Below are positions 50,154 to 60,002 of a DNA stretch of 64,000 nucleotides, piece by piece. The position numbers and the translations under genes were made by a program. Source of the DNA: Agrococcus jejuensis (lineage in GTDB: Bacteria > Actinomycetota > Actinomycetes > Actinomycetales > Microbacteriaceae); assembly GCF_900099705.1 (NCBI RefSeq), contig NZ_LT629695.1, positions 1,364,001 through 1,428,000 of the forward strand. Direction: 5' to 3'. The notes beneath the pieces are model-generated. The model searched no databases. It saw only the letters and a program-made list of their open reading frames with translations, and was not told the origin of the DNA. The first letter of the stretch is position 1. The number at the start of each line of letters is the position of its first letter.

Positions 50154-51053
50154 ATGACGACGATGACGTTCCCCGAGAGGCTCGGCTGCTCGACGATCTC
50201 GTTCCAGCACCTCACCCTGCCCGACGCATTGCACGACGTCGCCGCCCTCGGCTTCCAGGAGATCGACCTCGGCGCCCTCCCCGGCGTCTGCGACCACGTG
50301 CCGTTCGAGCTCGACGACCGTGCCATCGACGCCGTCGCAGCCTCGATCGCGGATGCGGGCATCCGCGTGCGCTCCGTGAACGGCGACGTCGGCGACCTCA
50401 ACGTGCCCGCCGCCGACCCCGCCGTACGACGCCAGCACGTCGAGCGCCTCCTGCGCCTCACGGCCGCGATCGGCGCCGAGGCGCTCGTGCTGCCGTGCGG
50501 CGCCCTCGACCACGAGCCCGCCGCCACGCTCGACCTCGACGTCTCGCGCGTCGCCCACGAGCTCGCCGTCGCCGGCACGCTCGCCGAGCAGCTCGGCACG
50601 CAGGTGTGGGTCGAGTCCATCCACTTCCTGCGCCTGTGCTGGAACGCCGAGCGCGCCGCGATGCTGCACGACCGCACGCCCGAGTCGGTGCGCGCCGTGC
50701 TCGACGTCGCCCACGTCGTCGCCGCGGGCGACGACATGGGCGCGGTCGTGGATGCGTGGGGCGACCGCACGGCGCACGTGCACCTGCGCGACGCCGTGCG
50801 CGGCGACTTCGCGAAGCCCATCGGCGGCGGCGACGTCGACTTCGAGGCCGCCTTCGCGGCCCTCGCCGCGTCGGGCTACGAGGGCGGCTTCACGCTCGAG
50901 CTGCCGGCCCGCGCCTACACCGACGACGCGACCTCGACGTCGACGCCCGAGTTCCGCGCCGAGCGCCTCGTGGCGATCGACGCCGCCGCGCGCCACGTCG
51001 CCCCCATGCTCGAGGCCGCCGGCCTCGCCCACCGTGGCGTGCAGACGCACTGA
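50154..51053 (+). CDS. Sugar phosphate isomerase/epimerase family TIM barrel
   Basis: A 299-aa protein of the xylose-isomerase-like TIM-barrel family. Metal and catalytic residues can be placed: WVESIHFLR (Glu), VLDVAHV with the nearby Asp, HVHLRDAVRG (His) and FTLELPAR (Glu). Relatives include hydroxypyruvate, 2-oxotetronate and inosose isomerases or dehydratases, so the reaction stays open. ATG 50154 and 50163 are both possible; the second has a better-spaced GAGG. It is followed by an SDR gene after 40 bp. Confidence 0.88.
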   Translation: MTTMTFPERLGCSTISFQHLTLPDALHDVAALGFQEIDLGALPGVCDHVPFELDDRAIDAVAASIADAGIRVRSVNGDVGDLNVPAADPAVRRQHVERLLRLTAAIGAEALVLPCGALDHEPAATLDLDVSRVAHELAVAGTLAEQLGTQVWVESIHFLRLCWNAERAAMLHDRTPESVRAVLDVAHVVAAGDDMGAVVDAWGDRTAHVHLRDAVRGDFAKPIGGGDVDFEAAFAALAASGYEGGFTLELPARAYTDDATSTSTPEFRAERLVAIDAAARHVAPMLEAAGLAHRGVQTH

Positions 51054-51093
51054 CGCCGACCCACGCATCGACCGCATCCGACGAAGGAGCAGC

Positions 51094-51864
51094 ATGACCA
51101 CCACCAGGACCGCCATCGTGACGGGCGCCGCGAGCGACCGGGGCATCGGCATGGCCGTCGCCGACCGCTACGCGGCCGACGGCTGGGCCGTCGTCATCCT
51201 CGACCTCGACGGCGAGCGCGCCGCGCAGGTCGCCGCCGAGATCGGCGAGCGCCACGGCGTGGCCCACTTCGGCGCCACCGTGAACGTCGCCGACGAGGCA
51301 TCGGTCGAGGCCGCCCGCGTCGCCGTCGCCGCCGAGGTCGAGGCGGGCCGCCTGCCCGTCGTCGGCGCGCTCGCGAACATCGCCGGCATCACGTCGCCCG
51401 TGCCGTTCCTCGAGACCGACCTCGCCCTGTGGAACAAGGTCATGGCCGTGAACGCCACCGGCACCTACCTCGTCACGAAGGCGTTCCTGCCGCCGATGCT
51501 CGAGGCCGGCTTCGGTCGCATCGTCAACATGTCGTCGGTCTCCGCGCAGCGCGGCGGCGGCGTGTTCGGCAAGGTGCCCTACTCGGCGGCGAAGGCAGCG
51601 ATCCTCGGCTTCACGAAGGCGCTCGCCCGCGAGATCGCCGACTCGGGCGTCACCGTGAACTCCGTCACGCCCGGCGCCGTCGACACGAACATCCGCGTCG
51701 GCACGACCCCCGAGCTCGAGGCGCGCATCGCCGCCGACATCCCCATCGGCCGCACGGCGTCGACCGACGAGATCTCGGCCGTGTTCGCGTTCCTGTCGAG
51801 CGAGGGCGCCTCGTACCTGCAGGGCACGAACATCGACATCAACGGTGGCAGCCACATGCACTGA
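51094..51864 (+). CDS. SDR-family oxidoreductase
   Basis: A 256-aa classical short-chain dehydrogenase. The cofactor motif TGAASDRGIG, the NIAG motif, the catalytic Ser (MSSVSAQRG) and YSAAK are intact. The Asp in ILDLDGE after the second strand favours NAD. GAAGGAG precedes the ATG. The gene follows the isomerase gene and ends in a strong terminator. It likely oxidises a sugar, polyol or sugar acid for this locus. Confidence 0.92.
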   Translation: MTTTRTAIVTGAASDRGIGMAVADRYAADGWAVVILDLDGERAAQVAAEIGERHGVAHFGATVNVADEASVEAARVAVAAEVEAGRLPVVGALANIAGITSPVPFLETDLALWNKVMAVNATGTYLVTKAFLPPMLEAGFGRIVNMSSVSAQRGGGVFGKVPYSAAKAAILGFTKALAREIADSGVTVNSVTPGAVDTNIRVGTTPELEARIAADIPIGRTASTDEISAVFAFLSSEGASYLQGTNIDINGGSHMH

Positions 51865-51881
51865 GCCTCGGCTCGGCTCGT

Positions 51882-51917
51882 CGAACGGGCGCCCTCCTGC
51901 GGGAGGGCGCCCGTTCG
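51882..51917 (+). terminator. Terminator hairpin after SDR gene
   Basis: A 16-bp stem, CGAACGGGCGCCCTCC and GGAGGGCGCCCGTTCG, with a very short loop, 17 bp after the stop. Confidence 0.85.
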
Positions 51918-51986
51918 GCGTTCCCCGGGGGCTGCATCCGCGCGAATGGCTTCTCGCCCACTGATCGAGAAGCGCGTCTCCACCCG

Positions 51987-52030
51987 CTCACTGAGGTGCG
52001 AGCCCGAAGGGCGAGCCTCGAAGGGCTCCG
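51987..52030. repeat. 3'-end palindromic repeat, family A copy 2 (reversed)
   Basis: TGAGGTGCGAGC and GCGAGCCTCGAAGGGCTCCG form the family A core in reverse orientation compared with 10962-11000. Confidence 0.75.
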
Positions 52031-52054
52031 TGCGAGGAGTCCTCGGTGCGGCAC

Positions 52055-52090
52055 CTTTCGAGGCTCGCTTCGCTCGCACCTCAAGGAGCG
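52055..52090. repeat. 3'-end palindromic repeat, family A copy 3
   Basis: TTTCGAGGCTCGCTTCGCTC and the following GCACCTCAAGGAGCG match 10968-11001 exactly over about 33 bp. Confidence 0.85.
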
Positions 52091-52140
52091 GTCATGGGCG
52101 ATCGCCGACCCAGGAGAGGAGGCCGCAAGGACCGGCCCGT

Positions 52141-52180
52141 GAGGTGCGAGCCCGAGGGGCGAGCCTCGAAGGGGCCTCCG
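52141..52180. repeat. 3'-end palindromic repeat, family A copy 4 (reversed)
   Basis: GAGGTGCGAGC, CCGAGGGGCGAGCCTCGAAG: a variant in the same orientation as 51987-52030. It lies 8 bp from the stop of the following minus-strand gene. The whole 51865-52187 intergenic region consists of a terminator and these three copies. Confidence 0.78.
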
Positions 52181-52187
52181 CGGGACG

Positions 52188-52931
52188 TCAGTGCGGCAGG
52201 TGGTGGTGCCGCAGCAGGTTCGACCAGGCCGGCTCCTCGGGCTCCGGCTCGGGCGCCGCGGGCCGCGTGAGGTGCGCGACGAACCACCACGTGAGCATGC
52301 CGGTCGCCGACGCGATCGCGACGTTCATCGCGCAGGCGATGAGCAGGCCCACGACGGTGCCGACTGCGGCGATGCCGCCATCGGCGAGCCCCTCGAAGCC
52401 GCGCTCCAGCAGCGGCGACAGCAGGCTCGAGAAGGGGGCGGTGAAGATGTTGAGCACGATGCGGGCGCCGAGCGCGAGGCCGAACGCGGCGATCGTGATG
52501 CGCACAGGATGCGCGAAGCCGGCGGCGCGCAGCGCGCGCACGCTCACCGTGACGCCCGCGGCGGCGAGGCCGATGCCGACGAGGGCGACGAGCGCCGTGA
52601 GCCACGGCCACGGGCCCGTGTACAGCTGCTCGACGCTCGTCGCGGCGGCGCCGGGGTCGACGTCGGGCAGCAGCGACGCCATCCAGCGCACGAACGACTC
52701 GAGCACGAGGGGCAGGAGCAGCAGCAGGAGGCCGAGCCCCGCGAGGTCGGCACCGACGAGCATCATCGCGCCGCCCACGCCGCCTGCGAAGCGGGCGCGG
52801 CCCGTCATCGCCTGCGGCAGCTGGGGCTTCGGCGGGGGTGCGATCGACGCGGCGTAGGCCCGCTGCGCCTCCGGGTTGGGGGCGAGCGTGGGTGCCGAGG
52901 TGGTGTACCCCAGTCGCTCGTCGGTCGTCAC
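52188..52931 (-). CDS. Five-helix membrane protein (paralogue family)
   Basis: A 247-aa membrane protein of unknown function: a soluble N-terminus of about 45 residues, about five hydrophobic helices, and a short charged tail. The last helix carries ATGMLTWWFVAHL, the same pattern as GTGILTTWWMARAL in the protein at 57261-57983 and ALATWWMTWLLR in that at 62324-62920. All three also share size and helix spacing, so they look like paralogues. No catalytic motif is seen. Confidence 0.75.
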   Translation of the reverse strand: MTTDERLGYTTSAPTLAPNPEAQRAYAASIAPPPKPQLPQAMTGRARFAGGVGGAMMLVGADLAGLGLLLLLLPLVLESFVRWMASLLPDVDPGAAATSVEQLYTGPWPWLTALVALVGIGLAAAGVTVSVRALRAAGFAHPVRITIAAFGLALGARIVLNIFTAPFSSLLSPLLERGFEGLADGGIAAVGTVVGLLIACAMNVAIASATGMLTWWFVAHLTRPAAPEPEPEEPAWSNLLRHHHLPH

Positions 52932-53025
52932 CTCCCCATGGTGCCGGTCGCGCCTGTGCCGGAGGTGGGAGCCGTCCCTTGATGCCGTGCATGAGGACGG
53001 CCCGACGGGCGTCAGCGCCGTGGCC

Positions 53026-53886
<861 letters not shown>

Positions 53887-53959
53887 CGCGCGCCTCCCGC
53901 CGACCGGGCGGCGGCTGCCGCGTCGGGGCGCGCACGGCGCTGGACGGTGTCGATGACGC

Positions 53960-55024
53960 TCACGCGGAGCCTCCACGGTTGGTGCGGACGAGCAGCGCGA
54001 TGAGGAACGGGGCGCCGAGCGCGCCCGTGATCACGCCGACGGGGAACTTGGTGCCGAGCGCGTACTGCGCGAACAGGTCGGCGACGAGCACGAGCAGGGC
54101 GCCGAAGAGCCCGGAGGCGAGCACCGGCGAGCCGACGGGACCGAGGATGCGGCTCGCGATGGGCCCGGAGAGGAACGCGACGAACGCGATGGGGCCCGCG
54201 GCCGCCGTCGCGAAGGCCATGAGCATGACCGCGACGACGATCAGCGTGACGCGGCGCAGCTCCACCGGCACGCCGAGCGCGGAGGCGGTCTGCTCGCCGA
54301 GGCGCATGATCTCGAGGTCGCGCAGCAGCCACAGCAGCACGGGCGTCAGCACGACCACCGCGATGACGAGCGGCAGCAGCCGCTCGGTCGTGGCCCCGTT
54401 GAGGTTGCCCGTGAGCCAGCGCATCGCCACCTGCATGTCCCACGCCGCTGCGCCGCTCAGCACGTACGAGACGACGCTGCCGAGCATCGCCGACAGGCCG
54501 ATGCCGACGAGGATGAGCCGCGTGTTCGCGACCCCGCCGCCCCGGTAGGCGAGCAGGTACACGAGCAGCGCCGTCACGAGGGCTGCGACGGTCGCGAGCA
54601 CCGACACCGCCGTCGGCTCGAGCCCCAGCACGAGGATGCCGATGACCGCCGCCGCGCTGGCACCGGATCCGATGCCGATGATGTCGGGGCTCGCAAGCGG
54701 GTTGCGCAGCATGGTCTGGAACGTCGCGCCGGCGAGGCCGAACGCGAAGCCCACGAGCACGCCCGTCGTCGCACGCGGGATGCGCAGCGTGCCGATCGTG
54801 AACGTGCCCTCGCCGTCCTGCCCGAGGATCACACGGATGACGTCGAGGCTCGAGTAGGTCGTGCGGCCGACCGTGAGGGAGATCCAGAGCGTCGCGAGCA
54901 CAGCGACGGCGAGCACCACGTGCACGACGAGACGACGGCGCGCGCGTCTGCGGCGCCCGGCCGCGACGGCGAGCAGGGTCGGCGACGGCTCGGCCGTCGC
55001 CGTGGGGATGCGGGTCGCGGTCAC
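53960..55024 (-). CDS. FecCD-family siderophore permease (FepG-like)
   Basis: A 354-aa permease with about nine or ten helices of the BtuC/FecCD family. RIPRATTGVLVGFAFGLAG and the cytoplasmic coupling motif LGEQTASALGVPVEL that docks the ATPase are typical. Its start overlaps the stop of the first permease by 4 bp (ATGA), as expected for a heterodimeric channel. Confidence 0.94.
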   Translation of the reverse strand: MTATRIPTATAEPSPTLLAVAAGRRRRARRRLVVHVVLAVAVLATLWISLTVGRTTYSSLDVIRVILGQDGEGTFTIGTLRIPRATTGVLVGFAFGLAGATFQTMLRNPLASPDIIGIGSGASAAAVIGILVLGLEPTAVSVLATVAALVTALLVYLLAYRGGGVANTRLILVGIGLSAMLGSVVSYVLSGAAAWDMQVAMRWLTGNLNGATTERLLPLVIAVVVLTPVLLWLLRDLEIMRLGEQTASALGVPVELRRVTLIVVAVMLMAFATAAAGPIAFVAFLSGPIASRILGPVGSPVLASGLFGALLVLVADLFAQYALGTKFPVGVITGALGAPFLIALLVRTNRGGSA

Positions 55025-56067
55025 AGCTCACGCACCTTCTGCCTGCGGACGATCCAGATGAAGAAGGGAGCCCCGACGATCGACGTGACGATGCCGACCT
55101 GGATCTCCTCCGTGCCGCCGACGAGGCGGCCGACGACGTCGGCGGCGACGAGCAGCACCGCGCCGCCGATCGCGGACAGCGGCACGAGCCAGCGATGGTC
55201 GACGCCCGAGAGCAGGCGCACGACGTGCGGCACGACGAGGCCGACGAATCCGATCGGCCCGGCGATGGCCGTCGACGCGCCGCAGAGGATGACGCCACCG
55301 AGGGCCGCGATCACGCGAGCGCGCAGCACGTGCTCGCCGAGGCCGCGCGCGAGCTCGTCGCCGAGCGCGAGGGAGTTGAGCGCGCGCGCCGACGCCCACG
55401 AGACGAGCAGGCCGACGAGCAGGAACGGGCCGATCAGCGCGATCTTGTCCCACGATCCGCCGCCGACGCCGCCGATCGACCAGTGCCGGAACTCCTCCAT
55501 CGCGTCGACGCGCGGCAGCAGCACGGCGCCCACGAGCGACGTGAGCGCGACGGAGGTCGCGGCGCCCGCGAGCGCGAGCTTGAGCGGCGTCGCGCCGCCC
55601 CGACCGAGCGATCCGACGGCGTAGACGAAGACGGCGGCGACGGAGGCGCCGAGCATCGCCGTCCAGATGTACGCCGAGTCGGTCGACATGCCTACGAAGA
55701 CGATGCCGATGACGACGGCGAGCGACGCGCCCGCGTTGACGCCGAGGATCTCGGGATCCGCGAGCGGGTTGCGCGTGACGCCCTGCATGACGGCGCCGGC
55801 CACGCCGAGGGCTGCGCCCACGACGATCGCCAGCACGGTGCGGGGCATGCGCTTGACGACGGCGGCCTGCGCCGTCGTGTCCTGGTGCCCGAGCACACCC
55901 GCGACGAGGTCGTCCCATCCGACGTCGAGCACGCCGAACGTGACCGACGCCGCCGAGGCGAGCGCGAGGGCGAGCAGCAGGCCGAGGGCGACGAGCAGAC
56001 GCACCCGCACCGGGCGTCGACGACGGTCGACGCCCGGTGCGGGTGCGGTGGTGACGGTGCTGGTCAT
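55021..56067 (-). CDS. FecCD-family siderophore permease (FepD-like)
   Basis: A 348-aa permease of the same family, first of the pair. RMPRTVLAIVVGAALGVAG and the coupling motif LGDELARGLGEHV are present. Overlaps the second permease by 4 bp; the binding-protein gene lies 41 bp upstream. Confidence 0.94.
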   Translation of the reverse strand: MTSTVTTAPAPGVDRRRRPVRVRLLVALGLLLALALASAASVTFGVLDVGWDDLVAGVLGHQDTTAQAAVVKRMPRTVLAIVVGAALGVAGAVMQGVTRNPLADPEILGVNAGASLAVVIGIVFVGMSTDSAYIWTAMLGASVAAVFVYAVGSLGRGGATPLKLALAGAATSVALTSLVGAVLLPRVDAMEEFRHWSIGGVGGGSWDKIALIGPFLLVGLLVSWASARALNSLALGDELARGLGEHVLRARVIAALGGVILCGASTAIAGPIGFVGLVVPHVVRLLSGVDHRWLVPLSAIGGAVLLVAADVVGRLVGGTEEIQVGIVTSIVGAPFFIWIVRRQKVREL

Positions 56068-56108
56068 GCTGCGCGACGACCGAGGGTCGTCATCCAGGCG
56101 TCAGGCGA

Positions 56109-57146
56109 TCAGGATGCCGTGGCCGCGGCCGCGTCGAGCAGCGGCAGGTAGTGCTCGATGAGGTGGTCGATCGCCAGCGGGCTCGGGTTCGACGATGCGG
56201 TCGTCGACGGGTCGGTCTCGACGTCGAGGAACACGACGGAGCCGCTCGCGATGGCCGGGATGCGCGAGAGCAGCGGGTCGGCCTGCAGCGCGGCGAGCTC
56301 CTCGCCCGTGCCGTACGTGACGATGACGTCGAGGTCGCTGAGCGTGTCGACGGCCTCGGCGCTCACCGAGAAGTAGAACTCGTCGGTGCCGGGGTCGGCG
56401 ACGGCCTGCGGCACCTCGAACCCGGCGAACTCGCTGAGGAACGCCGTGCGCGGGTCGGCGGTCGAGTAGAAGCCGACGCTCGAGAGGTCGGTGACGTCGA
56501 AGAACGCGAACGCGGCGCCCAGGCCCGTGCCGAGGTGCTCGTAGCCGGCGACGGCCTCGGCGATCGCGGCCTCGTCGTCGGCGACCAGCTGCTCGGCCTC
56601 CGCCTCGAAGCCCAGGCCCTTGCCGTTCATGAGGATCGTGTCCTGCCACGACGTGCCCCACGCGACGCCGGGGAACGCCACGACGGGCGCGATCTCGCTG
56701 AGCGTGGCGTAGTCGTCCTCCGACAGGCCCGAGTAGGCCGACAGGATGACGTCGGGGTCGGCGTCGGCGATGGCCTCGAAGTCGATGCCGTCGGTGCCGT
56801 CGTAGAGCGCGGGCGTCTCGGCGCCGAGCTCCTCGAGCCGCTCCTCGACCCAGGGCAGCACGCCGTCGCCGTCGTCGTCGCCCCACGTCGCCTCCTCCAT
56901 CACGACGGGCACGATGTCGAACGCGAGCGCGACCTCCTGGTTGCTCCAGCCGACGGTGGCGACGCGCTGGGGCGCCGCGTCGATCGTCGTCTCGCCGTAG
57001 GCGTGCTCGATCGTGACGGGGAACGATGCAGACGAGGCGTTCGACGAGCCGGACTCCTGCGCGGCGTCGCCGCTGCTGGCGCAGGCGGCGAGGGCGAGAG
57101 CCGTGAGGCCTGCGAACGTGGCGGCGGCGGGACGGGACAGGCGCAT
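56109..57146 (-). CDS. Iron-siderophore substrate-binding lipoprotein
   Basis: A 345-aa lipoprotein with lipobox ALAAC (about residue 22), followed by a Ser-rich linker and a class III binding-protein fold (FepB/FhuD type): IEHAYGETTIDAAPQRVATVGW and the IADADPDVILSAYSGL segment typical of such proteins. It captures ferric siderophores outside the membrane and passes them to the two permeases. First gene of the importer unit, directly under an iron box. Confidence 0.94.
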   Translation of the reverse strand: MRLSRPAAATFAGLTALALAACASSGDAAQESGSSNASSASFPVTIEHAYGETTIDAAPQRVATVGWSNQEVALAFDIVPVVMEEATWGDDDGDGVLPWVEERLEELGAETPALYDGTDGIDFEAIADADPDVILSAYSGLSEDDYATLSEIAPVVAFPGVAWGTSWQDTILMNGKGLGFEAEAEQLVADDEAAIAEAVAGYEHLGTGLGAAFAFFDVTDLSSVGFYSTADPRTAFLSEFAGFEVPQAVADPGTDEFYFSVSAEAVDTLSDLDVIVTYGTGEELAALQADPLLSRIPAIASGSVVFLDVETDPSTTASSNPSPLAIDHLIEHYLPLLDAAAATAS

Positions 57147-57168
57147 CGGGGCTCCATTCAGGATTTAG

Positions 57169-57187
57169 CAAGGTAAGGCTACCCTGA
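57169..57187. promoter_or_regulatory. DtxR/IdeR-type iron box
   Basis: CAAGGTAAGGCTACCCTGA matches the core of the consensus TTAGGTTAGGCTAACCTAA at the central AGGTnAGGCTAnCCT. It lies 23 bp upstream of the siderophore-binding protein gene. The importer should be repressed when iron is plentiful. Confidence 0.8.
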
Positions 57188-57260
57188 CTCGGAAGTCGTG
57201 TCGGCATGCAGTCGGACGCTCAGCGCCCCTCCGCGGGCCCCTCCCGCCGCGATCCCGCGC

Positions 57261-57983
57261 CTATGGCTGCGACCGGGGTGCAGTCGGCTCGGAGGCTGGC
57301 CAGCCCTCGACCGGCCACGGCTGCATCGCCACGACCACGGGCACCTTCTCGCGCAGCGCCCGCGCCATCCACCACGTCGTGAGGATGCCGGTGCCGAGCC
57401 ACGTGCCTGCCGCGGCGACGACGCCCACGATGACGATCAGCACCGCCGCGAGCACGAACATCGCGCCCGTCGGTCCGCCCGAATCGCCGTACACGTGGCC
57501 GAACCCGATGCCGATGAGCGGCGGCAGCCACGCACCCAGCAGCAGCTCGGGCAGGCCGCCGAGCAGGGTGCCCACGACCCACGTGCCGACCCGCGCGAGC
57601 AGCAGGCCGAGCAGCGCGACCGCGACCGGCCGGTGCACGCCCGCGCGACGCAGGCGACGGATGGTCGTCACGATGCCCAGCGCGACGAGCCCACCGCCCA
57701 GCAGCAGGCACACGACGGTCGCGACGATGCCGATCGGGCTCGACAGCGCCTGCAGCATGTGCTCGAACACGGCGCGCGTGTCGGCATCCATGCCGTCGGG
57801 GTCGTTGCCCGGCAGCGTCGCCACCCACGCCTGCAGGCCCGTGGAGCCCCACGCGAACGCCGGCGACAGGGCGATCGGCAGGCCGACGCCCACGAGCGCG
57901 CCGCCGAGCGCTCCTGCCCTCCGTGCGGCGCGGGCGTGCTCGACGGGCAGGGGCGCGAAGGCCGGGGTTGGCGCGTAGGTCAT
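57261..57983 (-). CDS. Five-helix membrane protein (paralogue family)
   Basis: A 240-aa membrane protein of unknown function with a soluble N-terminus (about 30 residues), about five helices and a Pro-rich tail. GTGILTTWWMARAL at the last helix matches the proteins at 52188-52931 and 62324-62920. The start at 57983 (MTYAPTP) is preferred to an ATG 21 nt upstream. A lone gene between the iron importer and the CoA-binding protein. Confidence 0.75.
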   Translation of the reverse strand: MTYAPTPAFAPLPVEHARAARRAGALGGALVGVGLPIALSPAFAWGSTGLQAWVATLPGNDPDGMDADTRAVFEHMLQALSSPIGIVATVVCLLLGGGLVALGIVTTIRRLRRAGVHRPVAVALLGLLLARVGTWVVGTLLGGLPELLLGAWLPPLIGIGFGHVYGDSGGPTGAMFVLAAVLIVIVGVVAAAGTWLGTGILTTWWMARALREKVPVVVAMQPWPVEGWPASEPTAPRSQP

Positions 57984-58043
57984 GCGCGCGACCGTACGCG
58001 GCACCGCTGGACGCCGCGTGCGGGATGCGTCAGCGCAACGTGG

Positions 58044-58628
58044 TCAGCGCAACGTGCGGCGCGCGGTGATCTGGCCCGTGTCGAAGCCCAGCAGGTGCAG
58101 GCCGCCGTGGAAGCGCGCGTGCTCGACCTTGATGCAGCGATCCATCACGACCGTCAGCCCCTTGGCCTCCGCGTCGTACGCCGCCTCCTCGTTCCAGATG
58201 CCCAGCTGCACCCAGATGGTCTTCGCGCCGATCTCGACGACCTCGTCGACGACCGACGGGATGTCGGACGCCTTGCGGAACACCACGACGACGTCGGGCA
58301 CGCCCGGCAGCGACTGCAGGTTCGGGTACACGGGCTGGCCGAGGATCTCGGTCGCGTTCGGATTGACGAACCACAGCTCGAAGTCGCTCGACTGCTGCAG
58401 GTACGTGCCCACGAAGTACGACGAGCGCGTCACGTTCGGCGAGGCGCCGACGATCGCGACCGTCTTCGCGGCGCGCAGGATCGCGAGGCGCTCCTTCGCA
58501 TCCGGCCCGACCCACGTGCGCTGGCTCTTCAGCAGACGCGCGAGCGGCGAGGATGCCGGGATCGAGCAGGTGAGGCCGTTCTGCAGCGTGACGAGCTCCG
58601 TGTCCTGCTGCTCGGTCGTGTCGGTCAT
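58044..58628 (-). CDS. CoA-binding domain protein (YccU-like)
   Basis: A 194-aa protein with a CoA_binding_2 Rossmann-like domain. TVAIVGASPNVTRSSYFVGTYLQ is the nucleotide-binding strand-loop-helix; VYPNLQSLPGVPDVVVVFR and WVQLGIWNEEAA are conserved in the family; VVMDRCIKVEH closes it. Function is unknown, although it often lies near sulfur or amino acid metabolism. Its start overlaps the metY stop by 4 bp, so the two are co-expressed. Confidence 0.88.
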   Translation of the reverse strand: MTDTTEQQDTELVTLQNGLTCSIPASSPLARLLKSQRTWVGPDAKERLAILRAAKTVAIVGASPNVTRSSYFVGTYLQQSSDFELWFVNPNATEILGQPVYPNLQSLPGVPDVVVVFRKASDIPSVVDEVVEIGAKTIWVQLGIWNEEAAYDAEAKGLTVVMDRCIKVEHARFHGGLHLLGFDTGQITARRTLR

Positions 58629-59917
58629 CGCTCCTCCGTCGCGGCCGCGAGGGCCTGGTCGAGGTCGTGGATGATGTCGTCGACGTCCTCGAGGCCCACC
58701 GAGATGCGCACGAGGCCGGGGCCGACGCCCGCATCCACCAGCTGCTGCTCGGAGAGCTGCGCGTGCGTCGTGGATCCGGGGTGGATGATGAGCGTCTTCG
58801 TGTCGCCGATGTTCGCCACGTGGCTCGCGAGGTTCACGTGCTCGATGAGGCGCTGGCCGACGGCGCGGCCGCCCTTGACGTCGAACGAGAACACCGAGCC
58901 GGGACCCTTCGGCAGGTACTTCTGCGCGCGCTCGTGGTGCGGATGCGACGGCAGGCCCGCCCACGACACGCGCTCGATGCGCGGATCCTGGTCGAGCCAC
59001 TCGGCGACGGTGCGCGCGTTGTCGACGTGGGACTGCATGCGCAGCGGCAGCGTCTCGACGCCCTGCGCGAGCTGGAACGCCGACTGCGCCGAGAGCACGG
59101 GGCCGATGTCGCGCAGCTGCTCGCCGCGCAGGCGCGTGAGGAAGGCGTACTCGCCGAAGTTGCCGTTCCACGTGAGGCCGCCGTAGTGCGGCACGGGCTC
59201 GTCGAGCAGCGGGAATCGGCCGTTGTCCCAGGGGAAGCGGCCCGACTCCACGACGACGCCGCCGAGGGTCGTGCCGTGGCCGCCGAGGAACTTCGTCGCC
59301 GAGTGCGTGACGATGTCGGCGCCCCACTCGATCGGGCGGTTCAGGTACGGGGTCGCGATCGTCGCGTCGACGACGAGCGGCACGCCGGCCGCGTGCGCGA
59401 CGTCGGCGAGGCCCTCGAGGTCGGCGACCTCGCCAGACGGATTCGCGACGGTCTCGACGAAGACGAGCTTCGTGCGGTCCGTGATCGCGGCGGCGTAGGC
59501 GGCCGGGTCGGAGCTCGACACGAACGTCGTCTCGACGCCGAAGCGGCGCAGCGTCACGTCGAGCTGCGTCACGGTGCCGCCGTAGAGGCTCGATGACGCG
59601 ACGATGTGGTCGCCCGCGCCGGCGAGCGCCGCGAACACGAGGAACTCGGCGCCGAGGCCCGAGGCCGTCGCGACGGCGCCGAGGCCGCCCTCGAGGCTCG
59701 CGATGCGCTCCTCGAACGACGCGACCGTGGGGTTCGAGACGCGCGAGTAGATGTTGCCGTACTTCTGCAGCGCGAAGCGAGCTGCGGCGTCGGCGGTGTC
59801 GTCGAAGACGAACGCAGTGGACTGGTGGATGGGGAGCGCGCGGGATCCGTGCACGGCATCGGGGATGTTGCCTGCGTGGATGGCGCGCGTACGGAATCCG
59901 TACTCGCGATCGGCCAT
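58625..59917 (-). CDS. metY: O-acetylhomoserine sulfhydrylase (MetY-type)
   Basis: A 430-aa PLP enzyme of the Cys/Met metabolism family. It makes homocysteine from O-acetylhomoserine and sulfide, or transfers the aminocarboxypropyl group. The PLP Lys lies in HSATKFLGGHGTTLGG; YSRVSNPTVASFEERIASLEGG and the C-terminal HPGSTTHAQLS with RISVGLED are diagnostic for this group. The length fits MetY rather than cystathionine gamma-synthase. Translationally coupled to the CoA-binding protein. A MetE-like gene at 35191 could use its product. Confidence 0.92.
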   Translation of the reverse strand: MADREYGFRTRAIHAGNIPDAVHGSRALPIHQSTAFVFDDTADAAARFALQKYGNIYSRVSNPTVASFEERIASLEGGLGAVATASGLGAEFLVFAALAGAGDHIVASSSLYGGTVTQLDVTLRRFGVETTFVSSSDPAAYAAAITDRTKLVFVETVANPSGEVADLEGLADVAHAAGVPLVVDATIATPYLNRPIEWGADIVTHSATKFLGGHGTTLGGVVVESGRFPWDNGRFPLLDEPVPHYGGLTWNGNFGEYAFLTRLRGEQLRDIGPVLSAQSAFQLAQGVETLPLRMQSHVDNARTVAEWLDQDPRIERVSWAGLPSHPHHERAQKYLPKGPGSVFSFDVKGGRAVGQRLIEHVNLASHVANIGDTKTLIIHPGSTTHAQLSEQQLVDAGVGPGLVRISVGLEDVDDIIHDLDQALAAATEER

Positions 59918-60002
59918 GCCCTCAGGCTATGCGGTGGCGGGTGCTGCGCGGGTCGCTCGCGTCACGGGGCGTCACGCGTGCGGCGGATGCGGTAGGCGGC
60001 TG

